Part shown: in pieces, positions 8,005 to 14,434 of the stretch
Layout: every line of letters begins with the position of its first letter
Numbering within the stretch: the stretch's first letter is position 1
NCBI GenBank assembly: GCA_002449785.1
Contig: DJXP01000048.1
Span: 1 to 25,175, forward strand
Length of the DNA: 25,175 nt
Direction of reading: 5' to 3'
From: Clostridiales bacterium UBA7001
GTDB taxonomy: Bacteria > Bacillota > Clostridia > TANB77 > CAG-508
Program-made: the position numbers and the translations under genes
Notes under the pieces: generated by a model
What the model was told of the DNA's origin: nothing
Databases searched by the model: none
What the model saw: only the letters and a program-made list of their open reading frames with translations

Positions 8005-9345
8005 ATGAAAGAGGGTAAAGATTTAACACAGGGAGATTTACTTTCAAATATGATTAGATTTTGCGTACCTTTGTTAATAACTAATTTATTAAATTCAATA
8101 TATAATATAGTTGATGGAATTTGGGTAGGACATTTATTAGGAACTGATGGTTTATCTGCTATTACAAATTGTTGGCCTATTATGATTGCAGCATATGCGG
8201 CTTTAGCTGGTGTTACTGTTACAACTACTGTTATGGTATCTCAATGTTTTACTAGTGAAAATAGAGAACAAATAAAAGATATAATAACTCCATTATATGT
8301 AATAAGTGTAGTAATTGGAATGATTACAATTATAGTACTTCTCTTAACAAAAAATTTAGCTTTTAATTTGTTTAACACGCCACATGAAGTATTATTAGAT
8401 GCGAAAAGCTATATTACAGTATATTTAATTGGCTTTATATTTGATTTTGTTGGTTTTAGTTTTATAAGTGGAATAAGAGCAATAGGAGATAGTAAGACTC
8501 CACTTAAAATATTAGTTGTAACTGAAGTATTAAACATTGTTTTAGACCCTATTTTTATTAAACTTGGAATGGGAATTAAAGGTGCTGCTTTAGCTACAGT
8601 AATTTCAATGGTTGTAAGTTTTATTTTGGGATTTTTATATACAAGGAAAAGTCATCTTTTGAAATTTGATATAAAACATTTAAAAATAAAGAAAAAGTTT
8701 TTAAAAAGAGTTGCTATACTTGGAACACCAATTATAATTCAAGAACTTATTACTGTTTTTACAATTATGCTTGAAGTTAACCTTTCTAATTCTCTTGGTA
8801 TTCTAGGAGGTAGTACATATGGAATTGTAAGTAGATTTCAGGAAGTGGTTTGGGTATTAGGAACTACCATAAAAGAACTTATAACAGTAGTTATAGGACA
8901 ATTTATCGGAAAGAATAAATATCAAAAAATAAAAGATGTTATGATAAATGGATTAAAACTTATTATTATACCCACCATTATAATTGTATTATTTATTGTT
9001 ATGGGATCTGAAGTTTTTGCAAGAATATTTACAAACAATAATGAGGTAATTAGTTTAACGGTTTGGTATATGCATATTGTTGGAATTGGTTATGCAACAG
9101 TTCCATTATATCAGTTATTATATGGTATGGTACTTGGAACGGGAAATACAAGATATTCGTTTATATGTAATATTATATCTACAATATCGGAAATAGTAAT
9201 TGCTTTAAAACTAAATAAAGTAACTGATAATGTCTTTTTTTCTTTAGGTATAGGCATTTCAGAGTGGTATATATTAGGAATTATTTTATTTGGTATATAT
9301 TATTTTTCGAAGTGCTGGAATAAAGAACAAAAATCATATGTATAA
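8005..9345 (+). CDS. MATE family multidrug/cation efflux protein
   Basis: A 446-residue integral membrane protein with about 12 hydrophobic helices in two homologous halves, typical of Na+- or H+-coupled MATE exporters. Family features include the N-terminal GDLLSNMIRFCVPLLITNLL and NIVDGIWVGHLLG, an IRAIGDSKTP loop after helix 5, and GTGNTRYS in the second half. The ribosome site GGGGAG precedes ATG 8005, 16 bp after recD2, so it is likely read through from recD2. Substrate cannot be inferred. Confidence 0.93.
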   Translation: MKEGKDLTQGDLLSNMIRFCVPLLITNLLNSIYNIVDGIWVGHLLGTDGLSAITNCWPIMIAAYAALAGVTVTTTVMVSQCFTSENREQIKDIITPLYVISVVIGMITIIVLLLTKNLAFNLFNTPHEVLLDAKSYITVYLIGFIFDFVGFSFISGIRAIGDSKTPLKILVVTEVLNIVLDPIFIKLGMGIKGAALATVISMVVSFILGFLYTRKSHLLKFDIKHLKIKKKFLKRVAILGTPIIIQELITVFTIMLEVNLSNSLGILGGSTYGIVSRFQEVVWVLGTTIKELITVVIGQFIGKNKYQKIKDVMINGLKLIIIPTIIIVLFIVMGSEVFARIFTNNNEVISLTVWYMHIVGIGYATVPLYQLLYGMVLGTGNTRYSFICNIISTISEIVIALKLNKVTDNVFFSLGIGISEWYILGIILFGIYYFSKCWNKEQKSYV

Positions 9346-9366
9346 AGTAAAATTATTATGAATATT

Positions 9367-9420
9367 AAAAAAGAAGTTTTGTCGAATTTTTTTAAAAATA
9401 TGACAAAACTTCTTTTTTTT
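9367..9420 (+). terminator. Strong terminator after the MATE gene
   Basis: A perfect 17-bp stem (9367-9383 with 9402-9418, core GAAGTTTTGTC) with an A/T loop ends in a run of eight Ts. It isolates the upstream operon from the sporulation genes. Confidence 0.9.
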
Positions 9421-9424
9421 CATC

Positions 9425-9451
9425 GAAGGAAACAAGCCATGTTTTTAGAAT
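9425..9451 (+). promoter_or_regulatory. Candidate sigma-H promoter of the spoIIA operon
   Basis: GAAGGAAAC (9425-9433), 11 bp, then TTAGAAT (9445-9451) match the B. subtilis sigma-H pattern RnAGGAwWW-N11/12-RnnGAAT at all core positions (AGGA and GAAT). There is one mismatch at each edge. The spoIIA operon is transcribed by sigma-H in B. subtilis. The candidate sits between the MATE terminator and spoIIAA. Confidence 0.55.
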
Positions 9452-9485
9452 AATAATATATAAAATATACGAAGGAGGAATATAT

Positions 9486-9821
9486 ATGAATGTTAAACAT
9501 TTTATAGAGGATAAAATCTTATTATTTGAAATGACTGAAGAATTAGACCATCATAATACAGAAAAAATAAGAGATAGAGCAGATTATGAAATACAAAGAT
9601 TTATGCCCAAAAGAGTAATAATGGATTTTTTTAGAGTAAAATTTATGGATAGTGCAGGTATTGGACTTGTTATAGGAAGATATAAACAGGTCAGTGCAAT
9701 GGGAGGTAGATTAGAACTATTAAATGTTAGTGATAAAATAAAAAAAATATTTGAGATGGCTGGAATATTAAAAATAATTCCAATTATTGATGTATCGTTA
9801 GAAAGCCAAAGAAAGGAATAA
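9486..9821 (+). CDS. spoIIAA: Anti-sigma-F factor antagonist SpoIIAA
   Basis: A STAS-domain protein of 111 residues. It has TEELDHHN near the N-terminus and the phosphorylation site MDSAGIG, where Ser56 corresponds to B. subtilis Ser58, followed by GRYKQ. Unphosphorylated SpoIIAA binds SpoIIAB and frees sigma-F in the forespore; SpoIIAB phosphorylates it and SpoIIE removes the phosphate. The start is behind GAAGGAGGA (about 9472-9480). It is the first gene of the operon, 3 bp before spoIIAB. Confidence 0.96.
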   Translation: MNVKHFIEDKILLFEMTEELDHHNTEKIRDRADYEIQRFMPKRVIMDFFRVKFMDSAGIGLVIGRYKQVSAMGGRLELLNVSDKIKKIFEMAGILKIIPIIDVSLESQRKE

Positions 9822-9824
9822 AAA

Positions 9825-10265
9825 ATGATTAAAAGTAAAAAAAATGAAATGAAAATGGAATTTGATAGTAAATCAAATAATGAAGCATTTGCAAGAATTT
9901 CTGTTGCAGCATTTGCTTCCCAGTTAGATCCTACGATAGAAGAAATTGCAGATATTAAAACATCAGTATCTGAAGCTGTAACAAATTCAATTATTCATGC
10001 TTATCCAAATAGGACTGGACTAGTAAAAATAAGAGCTATTTTATACGAAGATGAAGTTGAAATAGAAGTTTCAGATAATGGTGAAGGAATTGAAAACATT
10101 GATGAAGCTAAAGAACCATTATTTACTACAAAATGCAATTTAGAGAGATCTGGTATGGGATTTACAATTATGGAAAATTTTATGGATAATTTGAAAGTTG
10201 AATCTATAGTTGGATTGGGTACAAAAGTTACAATGACAAAGAAAATAAAAAAAGTACATAATTGA
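9825..10265 (+). CDS. spoIIAB: Anti-sigma-F factor / serine kinase SpoIIAB
   Basis: A GHKL-type kinase of 146 residues. The N box is SEAVTNSIIHAYP, the ATP-lid G1 box SDNGEGI, and the near-invariant segment PLFTTKCNLERSGMGFTIME includes the G2 box. It holds sigma-F inactive in an ATP complex and phosphorylates SpoIIAA. The ribosome site AAAGGAA precedes ATG 9825 by 5 nt, inside the end of spoIIAA, so translation is probably coupled. Confidence 0.97.
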   Translation: MIKSKKNEMKMEFDSKSNNEAFARISVAAFASQLDPTIEEIADIKTSVSEAVTNSIIHAYPNRTGLVKIRAILYEDEVEIEVSDNGEGIENIDEAKEPLFTTKCNLERSGMGFTIMENFMDNLKVESIVGLGTKVTMTKKIKKVHN

Positions 10266-10280
10266 TTTACAAAAATAAAA

Positions 10281-10314
10281 AAGGAGGAAAGATATGAACA
10301 TTTAATTAAATGTC
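10281..10314 (+). promoter_or_regulatory. Ribosome site with three-codon minicistron before sigF
   Basis: The best ribosome site in the operon, AAGGAGGA (10281-10288), leads 5 nt later to ATG 10294, but this frame reads Met-Asn-Ile-stop (TAA 10303-10305). The stop lies in a perfect 16-bp palindrome, ACATTTAATTAAATGT (about 10299-10314). The next in-frame ATG, at 10330, has no ribosome site and opens sigF. It may be a leader minicistron requiring reinitiation. A sequence error is the alternative. Confidence 0.45.
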
Positions 10315-10329
10315 ATACAAAATAAAAAT

Positions 10330-11044
10330 ATGTACGTAAGAGAAAAGAGACTTATAATATTAGCCCAACAAGGAAATCAAGACGCTTTGGCACAGATTTT
10401 AGAGTGTAATAAACGGACTTATATGGAGTATAGTAAAAAGGTTTATGGGAAGAGGATATGATAGTGATGATTTATATCAAATAGCATGTATTGGTTTTAT
10501 TGAGGCAGTTCAAAGATTTAGATTTGAATTTGGTGTTAAGCTATCTACATATTCTGTTCAATATATGATAGGAGAAATAAAAAAATTTATAAGAGATGAT
10601 GGCATGATAAAGGTAAGTAGAAGTATTAAAGAATTAGGAGTGAAAATAAAAGAGTTAGAAAAAAACTATATGAATAAAAATGGAAAAAAGATATGTATAA
10701 ATGAAATATCTGAAATTATGCAATTACCTGAAGAAAACATTTATATGGCAATAGATGCTTTAAAGAGTGTAGAATCAATTAATATAAATATTTGTGAAGA
10801 TGGAGATGAAATTATAGACACAATAAGTTCTGATATTGATGAACAATCTAAAATTGTTGATAAATTGACAGTTACTGAGATGATTAACAAATTGAATTTT
10901 AGAGATAGACAGATTATTAATTTAAGATTTTTTAAAGATAAAACCCAAAGTCAAGTTGCTAAAATATTAGGAATTTCACAAGTACATGTCTCAAGAATTG
11001 AGAAGAAAATATTAAATGATTTTAGGAAAGTATTATTAACATAA
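10330..11044 (+). CDS. sigF: Forespore sigma factor SigF (SpoIIAC), +1 frameshifted
   Basis: This is RNA polymerase sigma-F, which drives early forespore genes. Codons from ATG 10330 give MYVREKRLIILAQQGNQDAL and ILECNK (28 residues, the family's N-terminal region). AAA is followed by CGG (10414-10416); frame 0 would stop at TGA about 10456. The +1 frame, reading GGA (10415-10417), gives GLIWSIVKRFMGRGYD, then sigma region 2 (STYSVQYMIGEI), FIRDDG, KVSRS, and region 4 (RDRQIINLRFF, SQVAKILGISQVHVSRIEKK). The joined product is about 237 residues, close to other SigF. A start at ATG 10445 would remove part of region 2. The N-terminus is uncertain because the strong ribosome site points at a three-codon frame upstream. 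Confidence 0.9.
10411..10417 (+). other. +1 frameshift site AAA-CGG-A (sigF)
   Basis: 0-frame AAT AAA CGG ACT becomes AAT AAA (C) GGA CTT. The product ECN-K-G-LIWSIV aligns without a gap to the usual E-x-N-x-G/R-LVWSIV of sigma-F proteins. The site is at codon 29, early in the gene, as in the other cases. Confidence 0.7.
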
Positions 11045-11073
11045 GAGTTAATATTATCTGAAAGGGGAGTTAT

Positions 11074-12051
11074 TTGAAAAAAGTTTTATTCTATATTTTA
11101 TTTATAATTATTTTAGTTATTGGTATGCCAATTGTTTTTACAAATGAGTTTAAGACAGAAGAGGTATCTTCAAATATATTATTTCAAGACGATATGAAAT
11201 TTGATTATGGTGATTATAGTAAAATAAAGCTACTTCATATTTCGACAGGTGAGGTTGAAATACTAGATTTAGATGAATATTTAATAGGTGTTGTTGCAAG
11301 TGAGATGCCAGCAAGCTTTGATATAGAAGCACTAAAAGCACAAGCTGTTGTTGCAAGAACCTATACTATTTATCAAATAAAAAATGGAAGTAAGCATGAA
11401 AATGCAGATGTTTGTGATAGTTCTTTATGTTGCCAAGCATGGATTTCGAAAGAAGACAGATTTGCAAGATGGGAAGAAGAAAATAAAAATGAGTATTGGA
11501 ATAAAGTTGTACAATCTGTAAATGAAACAAAAGGAAAAATAATTATGTATGATGGGGAACCTATTAATGCATTATTTCATAGTAATAGTGGTGGACAAAC
11601 AGAACTTTCTATAAATGTTTGGGGAGGCGATATTCCATATTTTCAATCTGTAGAAACGTCAGGTGAAGATGAATATAGTTCATATAGTTCTGAAGTAGTT
11701 TTATCAAAAGATACTCTAATACAAAAAATGTTAGAAAAATTTTCAAATTTTTCAATAGATTTTTCTAAAGAAGATGCTATTAAAATACTTGAAAATACAG
11801 AGTCTGGAAGAATAAAGAAAATCAAAATAGGAAATACTGAAATTAGTGGTGTAGATGCTAGAAAAATATTTGAGCTTAAATCTGCAAAATTTAATGTGCA
11901 AATATCTGAAGACAATGTGATATTTACAGTTCAAGGATATGGACATGGTGTAGGACTTAGTCAATGTGGAAGTGATGTTTTAGCCAAAAGTGGAAAAAAA
12001 TATGATGAAATAATAAAATACTATTATAAAAATGTGGAAATAAGTGAATAA
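11074..12051 (+). CDS. spoIID: Stage II sporulation protein D (SpoIID)
   Basis: A membrane-anchored lytic transglycosylase of 325 residues that cleaves denuded glycan strands, with SpoIIM and SpoIIP, to drive engulfment. The N-terminal signal anchor is at about residues 3-23. The catalytic region is GVVASEMPASF, with Glu77 matching the catalytic Glu. The CDSSLCCQAW cysteines and FHSNSGGQT follow, and the C-terminal motif is YGHGVGLSQCG. The start is TTG 11074 after GGGGAG (11064-11069). It lies 29 bp after sigF. In B. subtilis spoIID is a sigma-E gene; I see no convincing sigma-E promoter in this short gap. Confidence 0.96.
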   Translation: MKKVLFYILFIIILVIGMPIVFTNEFKTEEVSSNILFQDDMKFDYGDYSKIKLLHISTGEVEILDLDEYLIGVVASEMPASFDIEALKAQAVVARTYTIYQIKNGSKHENADVCDSSLCCQAWISKEDRFARWEEENKNEYWNKVVQSVNETKGKIIMYDGEPINALFHSNSGGQTELSINVWGGDIPYFQSVETSGEDEYSSYSSEVVLSKDTLIQKMLEKFSNFSIDFSKEDAIKILENTESGRIKKIKIGNTEISGVDARKIFELKSAKFNVQISEDNVIFTVQGYGHGVGLSQCGSDVLAKSGKKYDEIIKYYYKNVEISE

Positions 12052-12105
12052 TCTCCAAAAAAATGTTAATACTTATATTAATTACTTAAATATATGGAGG
12101 TTTTT

Positions 12106-12954
12106 ATGGGTAAAAGAGAGCTTGAAGAGGAAGAAAAATTGAAAAAGGTAGTATATGTTTTTATGATAGTACTTTTGGTTTCAATTGTTATTTTTATATC
12201 ACTTTTTACTGCATACAATAGAAAATTAAGAGAGGAGTCTAATAGTGCATTAATAAATCTAGGTAAAGAAGAAAAAATACTAGATAATAGTGAAATTGAA
12301 GATACAAATCCAGTAAGTTATTCTTCTGATTTGTCTGTGGCAGATAGAAAAAGTACAAATTCTTTAAATGTAACAACAAGTAATAAGACAGATAATACTA
12401 ATGTTTCTAATAAAAGCAACCAAAATATAAATGAAAATGCTGTAATGAATACAAGTATTGATAATAGTATAAACACTAATAATACAAACACAATTAATAT
12501 TACAGAAGATATAAATAATAATAAGATAAGTGAAGAGAATGTATTAAAATTTATGGCACCAGTATCTGGTGAAATAATAAAAGATTTTGCGGTTGATTCA
12601 TTAGTGTTTTCAAATACTTTAATGGAATGGACTACACATAATGGAATAGATATAAAGGCAGATAAGACAAGTATTGTAAAAGCTTCAGAATCTGGAATTA
12701 TTAATAGTATAAAAAATGATCCAAGATATGGCTTAACAATTATAATAGAACATGATGATGGATTTAAAACAGTTTATTCTAATTTATTAACAACAGAATT
12801 TGTGAAAGAAAATGAAAATGTAGAAAAAGGACAAACTATAGCAACAGTTGGAGAAAGTGCTAGCTTTGAAGTAGCAGATGTTTCACATTTACATTTTGAG
12901 ATGTATAAAGATGGTGAAATTGTAAATCCTACAATTTATTTAAAAGATATATAA
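12106..12954 (+). CDS. spoIIQ: SpoIIQ-like forespore protein with M23 (LytM) domain
   Basis: A bitopic membrane protein of 282 residues: transmembrane helix at about 14-36, an Asn/Thr-rich linker (about 65-140), and a C-terminal LytM domain. The zinc ligands look complete (His178-x3-Asp182 in HNGID and His261/His263 in HLHFE), unlike B. subtilis SpoIIQ, where the site is degenerate. SpoIIQ bridges the forespore membrane to SpoIIIAH during engulfment. ATG 12106 is preferred over ATG 12094 because GGAGG lies between them. Its place after spoIID is common in Clostridia and supports the name. Confidence 0.88.
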   Translation: MGKRELEEEEKLKKVVYVFMIVLLVSIVIFISLFTAYNRKLREESNSALINLGKEEKILDNSEIEDTNPVSYSSDLSVADRKSTNSLNVTTSNKTDNTNVSNKSNQNINENAVMNTSIDNSINTNNTNTINITEDINNNKISEENVLKFMAPVSGEIIKDFAVDSLVFSNTLMEWTTHNGIDIKADKTSIVKASESGIINSIKNDPRYGLTIIIEHDDGFKTVYSNLLTTEFVKENENVEKGQTIATVGESASFEVADVSHLHFEMYKDGEIVNPTIYLKDI

Positions 12955-12978
12955 TTATATAAATGGAAATTAAGTCTT

Positions 12979-13026
12979 AGCTTTATTTGATAGAAAGCAG
13001 GCAAATCTGTCCTATCAAATAAAGCT
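12979..13026. terminator. Hairpin between convergent spoIIQ and ygjP-like genes
   Basis: A perfect 15-bp stem, AGCTTTATTTGATAG (12979-12993) with its complement at 13012-13026, around an 18-nt loop. It lies 24 bp after spoIIQ and 27 bp from the stop of the opposing gene. It probably serves both directions, though neither side has a strong T tract. Confidence 0.55.
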
Positions 13027-13052
13027 TTAGATATTATGCACACAAATTTTAT

Positions 13053-13628
13053 TTAATACTTTAAATTTTGAATTTGTTCTTCAATAACTTTGTAATTAGG
13101 TTTGTTTTTTTCAAGGAGTACATAAAATTTTTTTGAATGAGTTTTATATTTTAAATGGCAAAATTCATGAAAAACAATATATTCAATAATATCTTTTGAA
13201 TACATTGATATATACGGATTAATGGTTATAGATTGCAATTCTTTATTAAATGTTGCTAGAGCGCCAGGGATTTTATATATACTATAATCTTCTGGTGCAT
13301 AACCAAATTGATGTCTTGCTTTTTCCATAATAATTTCCACTTCGTTTTCAGTTATTTTTGTATACATTTTTAATAATATATTATTTAACAAAACTTGATT
13401 ATTTTGTTTTCTAAGTTTTATTGGTAAAAATATATTTACTATATTTTTTTGAATATTTAATTCTGGACTTTTAATTTTTAAGTAATAAATATTTAAGGTA
13501 AAATATATTCCAAAAATTTTAATAGTTTTTGGTTCTAAAATTTCATCTTTTCCCATTATAAAGTTTTCTTTTGTATTTGCATTAATAATCTTTGAATTGT
13601 TTGATTTGACTAATTTTAAAATATTCAT
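13053..13628 (-). CDS. YgjP-like (DUF45) metal-dependent hydrolase
   Basis: A 191-residue protein. The C-terminal half carries HEFCHLKYKTHSKKF, an HExxH zinc motif with a third histidine (HExxHLxxxxHxxxF), as in the YgjP/WrpA metallopeptidase-like family. Other family features are ARHQFGYAP and INPYISMYSKDIIEYIVFHE. The N-terminal half is the usual poorly conserved beta region. An ATG at 13661 exists, but GGAGGT (13635-13640) sits 6 nt from ATG 13628, which is therefore the start. No signal peptide is seen. Substrate unknown. It is monocistronic, convergent with spoIIQ. Confidence 0.85.
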   Translation of the reverse strand: MNILKLVKSNNSKIINANTKENFIMGKDEILEPKTIKIFGIYFTLNIYYLKIKSPELNIQKNIVNIFLPIKLRKQNNQVLLNNILLKMYTKITENEVEIIMEKARHQFGYAPEDYSIYKIPGALATFNKELQSITINPYISMYSKDIIEYIVFHEFCHLKYKTHSKKFYVLLEKNKPNYKVIEEQIQNLKY

Positions 13629-13649
13629 ACCAATACCTCCGTACAAAAT

Positions 13650-13729
13650 AAATGTTCGCAAAACTTTGTTTGTTTTATTTTACATATTCTTTTATAAAAT
13701 GTCAATACTTTTTTAGAAAAAATGTTCGC
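13650..13729. repeat. Direct repeats flanking the ygjP-like promoter
   Basis: AAATGTTCGC occurs at 13650-13659 and 13720-13729, 70 bp apart, on either side of the promoter. On the gene strand each reads GCGAACATTT, like half of a Gram-positive LexA box (GAAC-N4-GTTC), but the second half is absent. Possible operator pair; regulator unknown. Confidence 0.4.
13677..13705 (-). promoter_or_regulatory. Sigma-A promoter of the ygjP-like gene
   Basis: On the minus strand TTGACA (13705-13700), a 17-bp spacer and TAAAAT (13682-13677). The predicted start is near 13670, about 42 nt before the start codon. Confidence 0.7.
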
Positions 13730-13737
13730 TTTTTAAA

Positions 13738-14004
13738 ACTGGATAATGATTTTATAGTTAAATAGCACAGAGAATAAAGTAATATTAATAATAAACGAAA
13801 ATTTTGAATTGCAGTGAAATAATGTATAAATAACTTTCTTTTTAGCAATTTAGAAACCACTCGGGAGCGAAAGCGAACGTTAGTGGAGTGTCCCCAAATT
13901 GTTAAAAAGATTAGTATTTATACATTATTAAACAATTTCAAAATTAAGTGCATTATTAATATTACTTTATTCTCTAAATTTTAATTATATGACCATTATC
14001 TAGT
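13738..14004. repeat. 267-bp quasi-palindrome with GC-rich folded core
   Basis: This fills the 400-bp gap between the ygjP-like gene and spoVAE. Arms pair in order: 13738-13748 with 13994-14004 (10 of 11), a perfect 24 bp (13769-13792 with 13952-13975), 13800-13808 with 13937-13945, a perfect 15 bp (13818-13832 with 13915-13929), and 15 bp with one G-U (13837-13851 with 13896-13910). The core (13852-13895) is much richer in G+C, with a GCGAAAGC tetraloop hairpin and competing CCACT/AGTGG and CACTC/GAGTG pairings. No open frame is evident. It could be a structured RNA, a miniature inverted-repeat element, or a spoVAE terminator. I see no clear target duplication. Confidence 0.65.
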
Positions 14005-14029
14005 AATTGAAAAACTATATAATAAATTG

Positions 14030-14399
14030 TTATTGTTTTTTGATTTTGGGTTTTGAAACAAGTGAAGCTATATAGCCAAAAAATATAGCAGCAGATATTC
14101 CTCCTGAAGCAGCTTTTACTCCACCTGTAAATGCACCTATTAATCCATTAGATTGTATTTCTGTAATTGCTCCTTTTGAAAGTAAATTACCAAAACCTGT
14201 AAGTGGAACAGTTGCACCACAGCCTGCAAAATCAATTAAATATTTATATATTCCGAAGTCCTCCTAAAATTACTCCTGAAGTAACATATATAACCAGAAT
14301 TCTTGCAGGTGTAAGTTTGGTTTTATCAATTAATATCTGAGCAATTACACATATTAATCCACCAATTATAAATGCTTTAAGAATCATAAACCAATCCAT
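14030..14399 (-). CDS. spoVAE: Stage V sporulation protein AE, +1 frameshifted
   Basis: A small membrane protein (about 122 residues, 4 hydrophobic helices) of the SpoVA channel, which moves Ca2+-dipicolinic acid into the forespore and out at germination. ATG 14399 opens MDWFMILKAFIIGGLICVIA; 48 codons lead through VILGGL to CTT, then CGG (14255-14253). Frame 0 stops at TAA 14246-14244. The +1 frame, reading GGA (14254-14252), continues IYKYLIDFAGCGATVPLTGFGN and then GGVKAASGGISAAIFFGY to TAA 14032-14030. Joined, it has the normal length and motifs (DFAGxGATVPLTGFG). It is the last gene of spoVAC-AD-AE. Confidence 0.9.
14252..14258 (-). other. +1 frameshift site CTT-CGG-A (spoVAE)
   Basis: On the minus strand GGA GGA CTT CGG AAT becomes CTT (C) GGA ATA. 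Shine-Dalgarno-like AGGAGGA (14265-14259) directly abuts CTT. In prfB an SD-like element 3 nt before CTT stimulates the +1 shift. Here the same bases also encode the family's Gly-Gly, so the resemblance may be partly forced. Confidence 0.7.
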
Positions 14400-14434
14400 A
14401 ATAATTATTCCTTTCTTTTTGTTATTATTAGAAA

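Noticed and set aside
10445..11044. sigF starting at ATG 10445
   Set aside because: Conserved GLIWSIVKRF and the N-terminal ILAQQGNQDAL lie upstream in two frames; this start lacks a ribosome site and truncates region 2.
5454..14255. Simple reassignment of CGG to another amino acid
   Set aside because: Any three-base reading of CGG stays in frame 0 and meets a stop within about 2-15 codons in each gene. A one-base change of frame is needed.
5334..14399. Four independent sequencing errors or pseudogenes
   Set aside because: All four breaks are +1, all at in-frame CGG-A, on both strands, with no other indels or stops and no in-frame CGG elsewhere. Random error or decay would not choose one codon.
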